Below the pieces are notes generated by a model. That model saw only the letters and a list, made by a program, of their open reading frames with translations, ran no database searches and had not been told where the DNA came from. A stretch of 64,000 nucleotides of DNA from Ferdinandcohnia sp047246645 (GTDB lineage: Bacteria > Bacillota > Bacilli > Bacillales > Bacillaceae_L), in contig NZ_JBFOKR010000013.1 of NCBI RefSeq assembly GCF_047246645.1, positions 101,308 to 165,307 on the forward strand. Direction: 5' to 3'. Below, piece after piece: positions 53,219 to 61,665 of the stretch. A program made the position numbers and the translations under genes. Within the stretch, counting starts at the first letter, position 1, and each line of letters opens with the position of its first letter.

Positions 53219-54154
53219 CTATTTCGGCTCGAATCGATATTTCACTAGATTTCCAATCACATGAGCAATCATTACTAATAGCAAGAAACAAATACTAATC
53301 CCTATAATGAGACCACTCTCATCTACTATTACACGATCACTAACAAAGCTTGGAACAATCTCATTTGTATAACCGATAGCAGAGAAAAGTCTATATGCCG
53401 CTCCTTCATATCCAATTAAGTATTCAACAACCAATAAATTCGATAATAAGAAAACCATAATCGATGGTAAATGATTTGATAGTGAAATAAAACAATGCCT
53501 CATTAAGTGATTTGATAAGATAAGCTTTTTTGTTAAACCTTTTGAAGCTGCTACCTGGACAAACGGCTCATGCTCTTGGGTAACCAAAGCCACATTTGTA
53601 ATACGAGCAATATAAAACATAGGTGAAATTGAAACAAGTATTCCTGGTGCAATAAACTTATACCAACTCATGCTGCCCATTATGCTGAAAGGCGCAAAAA
53701 ACCAAAACAACCAAATGACGCATATTGCAATAAAATAATCAGGTATTGATTGAAATAGCCATGTTGAACCATTACCAACTACATTCAATTTTGACTTCGA
53801 TGCTCTAAAATCATATATGCCCTTCCAAAACCCTATTAACATACTTAAGATAAACCCAAGTCCTAGTACGGCTAAACTTCTTGGCATATATTTTAGGATT
53901 TCATCTTCAGCTGAACGAGTTGGCCACTTGGTACCGCCTAAGGAATTATTTTCATACACAGATTTAACGTATGTAACAATATTATCCTTGTATTCCTCGA
54001 GCATGAACTGTTCTTCTTCGACGTTAAGAACCCCTCCCCAACCCGGCTCAACACCAACCTTAGGTGTTCTCGGAAAAAGCACAATTAAAATAATGCAAAT
54101 AAGAACAAAAGAATAGATACCCGTTATCTTAAGTATCTCTTTCATCATCTTCAC
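53219..54154 (-). CDS. ABC transporter permease, DppB/OppB-like
   Basis: 311 residues and six membrane helices. The contact region is EPFVQVAASKGLTKKLILSNHLMRH, and the earlier ISPMFYIARITNVALV is typical of OppB/DppB. The start is uncertain within a few codons (GTG at 54154 or ATG two codons on). Together with the next gene it makes the membrane heart of an oligopeptide or nickel-type importer. Confidence 0.78.
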   Translation of the reverse strand: MKMMKEILKITGIYSFVLICIILIVLFPRTPKVGVEPGWGGVLNVEEEQFMLEEYKDNIVTYVKSVYENNSLGGTKWPTRSAEDEILKYMPRSLAVLGLGFILSMLIGFWKGIYDFRASKSKLNVVGNGSTWLFQSIPDYFIAICVIWLFWFFAPFSIMGSMSWYKFIAPGILVSISPMFYIARITNVALVTQEHEPFVQVAASKGLTKKLILSNHLMRHCFISLSNHLPSIMVFLLSNLLVVEYLIGYEGAAYRLFSAIGYTNEIVPSFVSDRVIVDESGLIIGISICFLLLVMIAHVIGNLVKYRFEPK

Positions 54155-54310
54155 TAGAGAACCCCCATCACGTTTTTATATAAAGACTGGAAAAATACGC
54201 AAAAGGTTTCAATATTATATAGTTAAGTTTTAATAATTAAAACATTAAATTATATTCCTACTAATTCTCTTTATTGGAAGAAAATCCTTTTAAAGATATA
54301 TATAAGAAAT

Positions 54311-54346
54311 AGTCAGACATTCACTAAACGATTGTCTGACCTTTTT
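54311..54346. terminator. Intrinsic terminator, probably bidirectional
   Basis: Stem AGTCAGACA/TGTCTGAC(C), with TTTTT on the plus strand and ATTTCTT on the minus strand. It lies just after the DUF3231 paralogue 2 stop. Confidence 0.65.
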
Positions 54347-54350
54347 CTAT

Positions 54351-55394
54351 CTATTCTTTAGCTAATTCATTCCGATCAACTGCATGTGGAGGTTCCTCCA
54401 TCCAGCCTTTATCTATCATGATATTTGTTGCATCTTCAACGTACCTACCAACATCCAAAACAAACTTTCCATACATTGCACCAATATCACGTCTACCGTT
54501 AAGTGATAATGCATTGGAATATGATCTAATTTTCATGGAAAACATATCGATTTTGTGGGCAATCATTAACTTATCCGAAAAAGGAGCAATTGTTGATACT
54601 TCCACTAAATCATCTAGGATTGGGTGTGCAGGTAGATTGTCTTTATGAAGTTTCTCTGTACACTTATTTATATGATTCATTGTAATTTCCTTCCCTCTCA
54701 GGAAGAATTCCCTTGACTTCTTACTTTGTGCAACTTGACTGAACCCTATTAAGAGACATTTACTCGTAACATTATTCTCAATATTATCATGAATATGAGC
54801 AATTTCCAGCGCATGTAGGGGCCTAAGGTCACCGAAAAAACCGTTTAAATAATCTTGTTTTTGTACAAATGAATTACTTGGAGGTACTGGTATAATTGGG
54901 GGTCTTACTAAGTACCCCTTTTGGCCCAGCTGTTCGTTTAACTCTTTCACAAGTTCAATTGTTTTTAAATCCATATAAATTACTAATTCTATAATATCTT
55001 CACGTATCATTAATGGTATTGCAGTTGAATATATACTTAGCCCAGCTTTTGCTACATACTTTAAGTAATGTAGATAAAATTGATCAGCAAACAATCTAGG
55101 TGCATCAACATTTACATCATCCTCTGTGAATCCAATTGGAATTGGTACACCCTCTTCGTTGAACACCTTACGTATTTTGTCCATAAAATCCTTGCTCATT
55201 TCAAGCGCTTTTTGGACTACATCTTTAATTTCTGTATCCTCCACATGATTCAAGAAATAGGACAATACACAAATAGACATCGAGTTCCCCATATAAACAA
55301 CCCACAGCTTTCCAATTTCTGCAGATGTTAATTTCTCTTTTATTTTCTTAGAGTGTGTTTTGGAGATTTCATTTGTTTGGTTATTGAGATCCAT
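54351..55394 (-). CDS. DUF3231 family protein (paralogue 2)
   Basis: 347 residues, clearly homologous over its length to the protein at 20226-21239: LTSAEIGKLWVVYMGNSMSI at the start, VPIPIGFTEDDVNVDAPRLF, then GFSQVAQSKKSREFFLRGKEI and APFSDKLMIAHKIDMFS in the second half, ending GWMEEPPHAVDRNELAK. It has the same two-bundle architecture, unknown function. It stands alone with its own GAGGAGA site. Confidence 0.85.
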   Translation of the reverse strand: MDLNNQTNEISKTHSKKIKEKLTSAEIGKLWVVYMGNSMSICVLSYFLNHVEDTEIKDVVQKALEMSKDFMDKIRKVFNEEGVPIPIGFTEDDVNVDAPRLFADQFYLHYLKYVAKAGLSIYSTAIPLMIREDIIELVIYMDLKTIELVKELNEQLGQKGYLVRPPIIPVPPSNSFVQKQDYLNGFFGDLRPLHALEIAHIHDNIENNVTSKCLLIGFSQVAQSKKSREFFLRGKEITMNHINKCTEKLHKDNLPAHPILDDLVEVSTIAPFSDKLMIAHKIDMFSMKIRSYSNALSLNGRRDIGAMYGKFVLDVGRYVEDATNIMIDKGWMEEPPHAVDRNELAKE

Positions 55395-55488
55395 TTATGT
55401 TCTCCTCTTTTTTTCCTATAGTATTTTTCATCTCGTAAGAATGTATTCCTTTTATTTACTAAATAGGACTTTATACAGATGGATACAA

Positions 55489-56199
55489 TTAAGGGAGTTT
55501 TTCTTGAAATCTCTTATATAATTCTTGATGTTTATCCAGAAAACCATCCAATTGTCCCTCACTTCCTTGAACAGATACTGTTTTATAAAATAATTCATTC
55601 TCGAAATATAGACTTATTGTGATACTGTCAGGGTGCAATGTTTCATGCCAAATCGACGAATGAAGTAAATGAATACTTAAAATTTCACGACCAATGAAGT
55701 CTTCAATAATTACATTTTGTATATTGTCTGAATTCGTATTTTGTATTAAATACTGAAACCTTTGTAATGCTATTTCTTCATTAACTTTATAGGAAAGAAC
55801 CAGCACTTTATTTCTGTAAGAGAAAAAAGAGTCGCTTTCATTTACATATTCCGTTAAGAAACCTTCTGACAGACTTCTAATGGATTGTTCAGTTGGTACA
55901 TTGTTTTTTAAAAACGTTTCATGCTCTTGAGTTTTAGTTATTTGAACTACATTCGAAACTCCATAAACGACTAACGGAGACATAAGCCAAAAACCAAACA
56001 AAATGATACGAGGTAAAAGATTTTTCCCATCTCGATACGAAGTAATAATCCAAGTCACAAGAAAATAATTGATCACAATAAAGCCACCAATAATTGCAAA
56101 ATAAAGAGCAAACAAGATTTCCATTTCCTGTGACGTAATTATCAAATACAGACTGGCGACTAACCAAATGGCTGTGAGTACAAAACCAATTTTTTTCAT
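55489..56199 (-). CDS. Membrane protein with extracytoplasmic domain, unknown
   Basis: 236 residues. Three hydrophobic helices fill the first 90 residues (FVLTAIWLVASLYLIIT, LYFAIIGGFIVINYFLVTWI, RIILFGFWLMSPLVVYGV). A soluble domain of about 140 residues follows without cysteines. I do not recognise it. The ATG has an AGGAGGA site. Confidence 0.6.
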   Translation of the reverse strand: MKKIGFVLTAIWLVASLYLIITSQEMEILFALYFAIIGGFIVINYFLVTWIITSYRDGKNLLPRIILFGFWLMSPLVVYGVSNVVQITKTQEHETFLKNNVPTEQSIRSLSEGFLTEYVNESDSFFSYRNKVLVLSYKVNEEIALQRFQYLIQNTNSDNIQNVIIEDFIGREILSIHLLHSSIWHETLHPDSITISLYFENELFYKTVSVQGSEGQLDGFLDKHQELYKRFQEKLP

Positions 56200-56404
56200 G
56201 AGTTCCTCCTGTAAAACCTTCTTCTACTTACTTAGACGTAATTTATGGGATTATTTTCAAGTTGTAGTTGAGTTCATTACAAAATATTTTTCGACAACGC
56301 TTTTTGTATTTGGGTATTTTTTACATTTGCTTTCGTACTCTCAATCATGTAGTATACAAATACAAGCTACGTTGTTCGTAATCATAATAAAGTTTAACCT
56401 TTGA

Positions 56405-56535
56405 ACTGGAATAGGGAGTTTAACATTGAAGCGGGAATGGCAGGCCTTCGTCTTTGACGACATGAAGGACATACAGGAATGTTTCTGAAAACACCCACTT
56501 TGAGGAGTGGTGGTTTTAAACTTTCTTAGCGTATT
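56405..56535 (+). mobile_element. Possible decayed right end of an IS200/IS605-type element
   Basis: The plus strand carries short frames reading REWQAFVFDDMKDIQECF-stop and, in another frame, RHEGHTGMF, which look like TnpB C-terminal ends as I recall them. The hairpin AAAACACCCACT-TTGAGG-AGTGGTGGTTTT follows, in the style of IS200/IS605 subterminal hairpins. No tnpA or tnpB body remains. The identification is by impression only; it could instead be a small RNA ending at the terminator at 56568. Confidence 0.35.
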
Positions 56536-56567
56536 ACGGCAATTGTGGCTTCTAAAATCGACCTCAT

Positions 56568-56601
56568 AATCCATCTTCCAATCGGAGGATGGATTTTTTA
56601 T
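56568..56601 (+). terminator. Intrinsic terminator on the plus strand with no gene before it
   Basis: The 12-base stem AATCCATCTTCC/GGAGGATGGATT with one G-T pair and loop AATC is followed by TTTTTTAT. No plus-strand protein gene precedes it within several kilobases, which points to an untranslated RNA or a remnant. Confidence 0.75.
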
Positions 56602-56604
56602 ATA

Positions 56605-56634
56605 GAAAAAAAAAGTCTGGAGAAGCTCCAGACT
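56605..56634 (-). terminator. Intrinsic terminator
   Basis: Perfect stem AGTCTGGAG/CTCCAGACT with a three-base loop and nine T on the minus strand; it serves the gene at 56644 or transcripts from upstream. Confidence 0.85.
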
Positions 56635-56643
56635 TACGTTTCT

Positions 56644-57078
56644 TTACATATTTTTATAATACATGACTAAAGATATTTGCATGCCTTCACTTACTTTCAC
56701 TGAGAACTTAATTGAATCATTTCCCAATGTGTTTGTTTCGTCTTGGTCTTTTACTTCAACATGGACATTTACATAGTATCCTTCGTAACCCTCTTCAGTT
56801 CGCTCGGTTACTTCAAAGGCTTTTACATTATAACTGGCACTATGTTCTTCATCGAAATTATATTGCTGATTAATTGCTTTCTGGATGTCGGTTGCTAATA
56901 GGTCTAATATAAGCTGATTCCGTTGGTCTTGATCACCTTTGGCACTTTCTTCTGTACTTGTTTCAATTGATTCTGTTTTCGGATTATCCTCGCCGCTAAT
57001 GAAAAAACTAAATACACCGATAAGTACAAGCACAAGAAAAACCCCTGTTAGTACGAAACTTGATTTGTTTACCCGCAT
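56644..57078 (-). CDS. Membrane-anchored extracytoplasmic protein, unknown
   Basis: 144 residues: an N-terminal membrane anchor (SSFVLTGVFLVLVLIGVFSFF), an acidic Ser/Thr/Glu linker, then a domain of about 95 residues with IQKAINQQYNFDEEHSASYN and YYVNVHVEVKDQ. This pattern recalls DUF3888-like secreted proteins of bacilli, which is uncertain. It stands alone. Confidence 0.6.
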   Translation of the reverse strand: MRVNKSSFVLTGVFLVLVLIGVFSFFISGEDNPKTESIETSTEESAKGDQDQRNQLILDLLATDIQKAINQQYNFDEEHSASYNVKAFEVTERTEEGYEGYYVNVHVEVKDQDETNTLGNDSIKFSVKVSEGMQISLVMYYKNM

Positions 57079-57186
57079 AATTGACCATCTCTTTCTCTAT
57101 TAGTTTGACCTAAGCGCTTTAGAGTTCCCCCTTTTTAGTAGCTATCATTTTAATTTACATTCGCTGTTTATACATTTTTTTCCTTT

Positions 57187-58161
57187 TCAATATGTGAAAT
57201 AGTACGATTTTTTTAGAGAGCGGACTTTTGATAGTAATCCTTGCGAATCTTCACATAGATCAGTTAAAGGATTACCGTCAATTAGTGGGGTCTTATCATA
57301 GATTTTTTTAACTTCAATTCTATCTGCATCTGCGATTGGTTCGCTGTTCCAGTTGATTTTTTCTGGATACCAAAGAATAGTGGACATAATTTGATTAACC
57401 ACCGGGTGCTTAGAGTTTTGTAACAATTGTAGTAGCTTATTATTCGTTAGCTATTGTATGTTTGTTAATTCTACGTTTGTTTCCTCTGTAAAAGTGGATA
57501 TCGCTTTGGCTAGTAATACGTCTAATGCTAAATTAATTGGATGTAAAAAACATGAATGGTCATGATAGATTGCCTCCATAATGTGCTTTCCTGTTGCCAT
57601 ATCCGTTTCTACATAATAATGATTAAATGATAAGGCTTTTAAAATATCAGCTGGATGCATCCTTAGCTTCCCTAGCATATAAGCATCACGTAAAAAACTA
57701 TCCAAATGATCAGCACTTAAATAGGCTGTTTTATGAGATACCGGTGTATCTCTGTTAAGCAAGTCAATGATTGTAGTTGGAGAGAAACCATGTTTTTGAA
57801 GAATTGTCGAAATTTCTTCCCCCTTGATATACTCTTCTGTAATATGATGGTGATTAAATCCTAATGTTCGTTCGACAGCATGAGAGAACGGCAAATGGCC
57901 TACATCATGAAGTAGAGCTGCAATTCGTAACTCCTCTTCTTTTGGAAAGAAAGTGGCTATGAGCGTCCATACCCCAAGTGTATGTTCGAATCGAGAGTGC
58001 TTGGCTGAGGTAATGAGAGAACCTGCGCCATAATGAGATAGAAACTTAAGTCTTCTAACTGTGGTAGTCTGAAGTAATTCATACTCCCAGGGGAAGAGTT
58101 CTACATCTTTTTGGTAAAAAGGCTCATGAAAAACAGTTGGGTTAGTCAGGCTATAAATCAT
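57187..58161 (-). pseudogene. HD-domain phosphohydrolase interrupted by an in-frame amber codon
   Basis: From the ATG behind GGAGG (MIYSLTNPTVFHEPF) the frame runs through an HD domain: RRLKFLSHYGAG, HSRFEHTLGVW, and the metal dyad in LHDVGHLPFSHAVER. It meets TAG near 57451 after ELTNIQ. The same frame then continues (LTNNKLLQLLQNSKHPVVN...) to a natural stop at 57187. A CAG-to-TAG change explains this. It resembles YwfO-like dNTPase/phosphohydrolases of about 320 residues. The first 236 residues with the HD centre remain intact. Confidence 0.8.
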
Positions 58162-58189
58162 ATTTTGTTTCCTCCTTTTTCTGAAACAT

Positions 58190-58229
58190 AAAAAAGCCCG
58201 CTTCATATCATGTAAGATACGAAACCGGC
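58190..58229 (-). terminator. Terminator-like hairpin in the leader of the HD gene
   Basis: On the minus strand GCCGGTTTCGTATC and GATATGAAGCGGGC can pair with some G-T and mismatched pairs, followed by six T, only 29 bases before the HD start codon. No gene lies upstream on this strand before the tRNA, so it may be a transcription attenuator. I found no known aptamer before it. Confidence 0.5.
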
Positions 58230-58420
58230 CCATCAAAGCAATGAGAGTGGATCATTCCACGGTTTATCAGTTCGTTTAAAAACAACCATTTATTTGAAAT
58301 ATATGATAAATTATACAAATTAGCATTTTGAGAAGTCAATAAAAATTTCATGGTGGTCATAATTCTTGACCAGCAATGGTTTTAAATTTTATAATAAGAA
58401 CCTACTATTATATTATTTAT

Positions 58421-58494
58421 GTCCCAGTAGCTCAGTAGGATAGAGCGACAGCCTCCTAAGCTGTAGGTCGTTGGTTCGATTCCAATCTGGGACG
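58421..58494 (+). tRNA. tRNA-Arg (anticodon CCT)
   Basis: A full cloverleaf: acceptor GTCCCAG pairs with CTGGGAC (58487-58493), followed by discriminator G. The D arm contains GCTCAGTAGGATAGAGC, the anticodon stem CAGC/GCTG encloses loop CTCCTAA with anticodon CCT, and the T arm is TTGG-TTCGATT-CCAA. CCA is not encoded. It reads AGG codons. The tRNA is a single gene, not part of a cluster. Confidence 0.95.
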
Positions 58495-58504
58495 CTTACA
58501 TTAG

Positions 58505-58546
58505 AGAGTGCAAAACCTTTGTTATTCAAGGGATTTGCACTCTTTT
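58505..58546 (+). terminator. Intrinsic terminator of the tRNA gene
   Basis: Perfect ten-base stem AGAGTGCAAA/TTTGCACTCT followed by TTT, starting 11 bases after the tRNA. Confidence 0.85.
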
Positions 58547-58759
58547 AACATTTCTTAGGGTGTTAACTTTTCATATACCATTGCTGTCGATTAGAAAGTG
58601 GAGCTACTTCAAGTATCAAGATATAGATACGAGTCTGTTGAAAATTAGTGGGCTTTATGGCGTTCCAAAGTTTTAGGTATTTCTGAGTCTGAGGAGGAAA
58701 TAATAATGTTTGTCCGTGATGGTATTGGACTTGGTATTAAAAATTAGGGGGTAGTTATT

Positions 58760-59137
58760 GTGGGATTATTAAGTGGTCTTATGGGAAATGCCTCTACAGT
58801 TAGTAAAGAGGAAGTTTCAAAGGAATTAGGACAACTTTTGACTAATGGTGAAGAGATTGATGTAGCATTTAAGTTAATAAGAGATTTGATCGTTTTTACT
58901 GACAAACGTTTAATATTAGTCGATAAGCAAGGAATCACAGGAAAAAAGGTTGAGTATCATTCAATTCCTTTTAAGAGTATTTCCCACTACAGCGTAGAAA
59001 CTGCTGGGACTTTCGATTTGGACGCAGAACTAAAAATATGGATATCAGGTGGACAATTACCAGCTATACAAAAGCAATTTAAAAAAGATAAGAGTATTTT
59101 TGATGTCCAAAAGGTACTAGCTGCTGTTTGCAGCTAA
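58760..59137 (+). CDS. Bacterial PH-domain protein
   Basis: 125 residues. After a short N terminus (MGLLSGLMGNASTVSKEEV) comes a bacterial pleckstrin-homology fold: DLIVFTDKRLILVDKQGITGKK, VEYHSIPFKSISHYSVETAG and LKIWISGG. This is the YozO-type stand-alone bPH family, of unknown function. The start is a GTG behind TAGGGGG. Upstream (58649-58747) an open frame and a 13-codon mini-frame with a good GAGGAGG site look like a remnant or leader. Confidence 0.8.
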   Translation: MGLLSGLMGNASTVSKEEVSKELGQLLTNGEEIDVAFKLIRDLIVFTDKRLILVDKQGITGKKVEYHSIPFKSISHYSVETAGTFDLDAELKIWISGGQLPAIQKQFKKDKSIFDVQKVLAAVCS

Positions 59138-59188
59138 TGAGTTTTTTTAGCCACTATACACAATTTCTATAAGATTAGGGTGATTTTA

Positions 59189-59854
59189 ATGGCAAAAGAG
59201 AAAGTAAAAAAACCTTTTTATAAAAGATGGTGGGTTTGGTTGATCGCAGTTATCCTAGTTATAGCACTTGCAACAGGTGGTGATGACGAAGAAAGTTCTA
59301 ATAATGATACTAATTCTGAACCTCAACAATCTAAGCAAAACGAATCAGCTAACACTGAAGAGAAGAACCAGGAGGAAGAAGAACCAGAGGATGATGTTCC
59401 TGCTGAATATAAATCTGCTTTGAAAAAAGCTGAATCATACGCAAAAACTATGCAAATGTCTAAAAACGCTATTCTTGATCAATTAACCTCAGAATATGGC
59501 GAAAAATTTTCTGCAGAAGCAGCCGAGTATGCAATGAGCAATCTTGAATATGATTGGAAAGCAAATGCATTGAAAAAGGCAGAGTCCTATTCAGACACCA
59601 TGTACATGTCAAAACAAGGAATCTATGACCAACTAATTTCTGAACAAGGTGAAAAATTCACTGTAGAAGAAGCACAATACGCAATAGATAATATAAAAGC
59701 TGATTTTAAGGAAAATGCCTTAGCAAAAGCAAAGAGTTATCAGGAATCAATGGATATGTCACCTGAAGCGATCAGAGAACAACTGACTTCTGATTACGGT
59801 GAGAAATTCACACAAGAAGAAGCTGATTACGCTATCGAGAACTTAGATAAGTAA
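59189..59854 (+). CDS. Ltp-repeat surface protein, membrane-anchored
   Basis: 221 residues from the ATG behind AGGGTGA. An N-terminal helix (WWVWLIAVILVIALATG) is followed by an acidic linker of about 45 residues and three tandem repeats of about 48 residues. Each has ALKKAESY...MSK..I.DQL.SE.GEKF..E.A.YA, the PF07553 repeat of host cell surface-exposed lipoproteins. The phage TP-J34 Ltp protein with this repeat blocks DNA injection by other phages. Here no lipobox cysteine exists, so it is anchored by the helix. An anti-phage role is possible but unproven. Confidence 0.85.
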   Translation: MAKEKVKKPFYKRWWVWLIAVILVIALATGGDDEESSNNDTNSEPQQSKQNESANTEEKNQEEEEPEDDVPAEYKSALKKAESYAKTMQMSKNAILDQLTSEYGEKFSAEAAEYAMSNLEYDWKANALKKAESYSDTMYMSKQGIYDQLISEQGEKFTVEEAQYAIDNIKADFKENALAKAKSYQESMDMSPEAIREQLTSDYGEKFTQEEADYAIENLDK

Positions 59855-59867
59855 AGCATACGAAACG

Positions 59868-59893
59868 AAAACCCTCCACATGGAGGGTTTTCA
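59868..59893 (+). terminator. Intrinsic terminator
   Basis: Perfect ten-base stem AAAACCCTCC/GGAGGGTTTT with loop ACAT; it ends the Ltp gene and faces the next minus-strand gene. Confidence 0.85.
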
Positions 59894-59895
59894 AT

Positions 59896-60051
59896 TTAGA
59901 CTTCTTTCGTTTCTGATGTCTTTTTCGTTTCATCATTATAGGCGGAAACTCCTTCGCCAATAACACGGTCAATATCTAAATAAGGTTTTCCTTTTAATGC
60001 TGTATTTGAGAAGATTTCAATGCTTTCTTCTTTTGTATTCTTTGGCAACAC
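59896..60051 (-). CDS. Small conserved acidic protein, unknown
   Basis: About 51 residues from a GTG behind TGGAGGTGAT. It reads LPKNTKEESIEIFSNTALKG, then KPYLDIDRVIGEGVSAYND with a polar tail. It is soluble and helical. I do not recognise the family. The open frame extends 12 codons further to an ATG without a ribosome site. Confidence 0.6.
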   Translation of the reverse strand: MLPKNTKEESIEIFSNTALKGKPYLDIDRVIGEGVSAYNDETKKTSETKEV

Positions 60052-60173
60052 GATCACCTCCAGGCCAACTAGCCATATTTTAGGCAATCATTATTTAAAC
60101 CATTCGTTATGATTTATTTGTTATTTAAAATGAAGGTACCTGCACTCTATAATAAATCAGTTACTTTTCAAGC

Positions 60174-60449
60174 TTATCTGGTTATTTTTTGAGGCTTGGA
60201 ACCCTCGATACGGCGAATAATGCCTTTTGCTTCTAGATCCAATTTAACAGCCGTACAATACCAAGACGGCGAGCCTTCAAAATTGGGTAATCGGTGTACA
60301 ACTTCACTCATCAACTCTTTAAACTCTATTACTCCTCTTTCATCGATAACCTTTAGAATAGTATCTTTTACCATTTTGTATTTTGCCTCATCGACCTTTG
60401 CACCCTTTTTTGTCGGGTCCGGGTTGAGTAACTGAATTTTATGTGTCAT
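60174..60449 (-). CDS. Small conserved protein, winged-helix-like
   Basis: 91 residues, soluble and basic. The order of secondary structure suggested by VKDTILKVIDERGVIEFKELM and WYCTAVKLDLEAKGIIRRIEG is that of a small winged-helix domain. Similar short proteins exist in many bacteria without known function. It lies 14 bases after the acyltransferase gene and may be co-transcribed with it. Confidence 0.65.
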   Translation of the reverse strand: MTHKIQLLNPDPTKKGAKVDEAKYKMVKDTILKVIDERGVIEFKELMSEVVHRLPNFEGSPSWYCTAVKLDLEAKGIIRRIEGSKPQKITR

Positions 60450-60463
60450 ATTTCCTGCACCTC

Positions 60464-61600
60464 TTATTTACTTATATGAATATCTGTCTTTATCACACTA
60501 CTTTTCTTCATTTTCACCCCAAAAGCCCATCGTAATACTGATATTCTTTTTATTACCCATTCATAGAGGCCAAATGAAAGCATGACCGTTAGTAGCATTA
60601 TTAAAATAAACGAAGGATAAATGCCAAGTCTTGCTTTTAAGACAAAGAAAGCGACCACAACCAACACACTTTGATGGACAATATACACCGGAAATGCGGC
60701 TTCATTCATGTAAGCTACCAACTTATGTTTTTTGTTTAAATATTTTTGGCCATATCCTAAAATAGCAATTAGTGTTAACCAAAGTAAGAAGGTTCGTAGA
60801 AATGTTAACAATATATCAATACTTGAAAACCTTGTATATCCTTGATGGTATTGCAGTAATACGAGCCAAGTAGGAAGTAAAATAACAACTGCTAGTAATG
60901 CTTTCCATCTAATTTTAGTAAACATCTCTTGATAAGCTTGATGGCTTGATGTTATGAACCCCATTAATAACAGTGCGAAAAAGAAAAATGGGTTTTGACC
61001 ACCAGGAGCTGGCAATGCTTGTGTTATCATGATCACAATAAAAGTAAAAATAAATACCCATGGCTTTCTAAAGATTTGATGAAATTTCTCTACATTTTTA
61101 GTCTTAAACATTTTAAAAAATGGTACAGCAACAGCTGAGAGTACAAATAGATAGAGAATAAACCATAAGTGTGCAGGTGTAAATGTACCAAAATATCCGG
61201 ATAAATCACTAAAATTGGTAAAGAACTCAACCATGTAAGGAAGGTATGCTGCTACTTGTCCCTCGTGGTCTAATTTTGCTATATAACCCTGAATTGGAAC
61301 AACTAATAGAAGACCAAAAACTAATGGTATTAATAATCTGTCTACACGGTCTTTTATGTATTCTCCAGTGGTTCTTTTTGTAAGTGCATACCAACTAGCA
61401 GAACCTGCCAGCCAAAAAAGTAATGGCATAAACCAATAGCTTGTCGCCGCAATAAAATAACTTAATCCCCAGCTTAGCTCCTCACTCTTTACATAAAACG
61501 GATCCCAATGATCAAATACTCTTGCAGAATGAAATGGAAATAATAATAAAATTCCAAGATTGCGCAACCAGTCAATGTCATATCTTCGACTCACATACAT
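60464..61600 (-). CDS. Membrane acyltransferase (acyltransferase 3 family)
   Basis: 378 residues with about ten membrane helices. The family signature at the N terminus is RRYDIDWLRNLGILLLFPFH, with the catalytic His in FPFHSARVFD, and an Arg motif KDRVDRLLIPLVFG follows. Such enzymes O-acetylate surface sugars, peptidoglycan or lipids. The acceptor is unknown. The ATG at 61600 is close to GGGGAG; a GTG two codons later is the alternative. Confidence 0.85.
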   Translation of the reverse strand: MYVSRRYDIDWLRNLGILLLFPFHSARVFDHWDPFYVKSEELSWGLSYFIAATSYWFMPLLFWLAGSASWYALTKRTTGEYIKDRVDRLLIPLVFGLLLVVPIQGYIAKLDHEGQVAAYLPYMVEFFTNFSDLSGYFGTFTPAHLWFILYLFVLSAVAVPFFKMFKTKNVEKFHQIFRKPWVFIFTFIVIMITQALPAPGGQNPFFFFALLLMGFITSSHQAYQEMFTKIRWKALLAVVILLPTWLVLLQYHQGYTRFSSIDILLTFLRTFLLWLTLIAILGYGQKYLNKKHKLVAYMNEAAFPVYIVHQSVLVVVAFFVLKARLGIYPSFILIMLLTVMLSFGLYEWVIKRISVLRWAFGVKMKKSSVIKTDIHISK

Positions 61601-61665
61601 TTCTCCCCATATTCAAATAGAAAACTCTATCCCATTATTACCATAAAATACAAGTTTTTGAAATA

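Noticed and set aside
58649..58747. Coding remnant or 13-residue leader peptide before the PH-domain gene
   Set aside because: A GAGGAGG site precedes a 13-codon frame, but neither it nor the longer open frame matches anything that I recognise; kept only as a remark.
58421..59893. Integrative island at tRNA-Arg
   Set aside because: No integrase and no second copy of the tRNA 3' end were found in the window.
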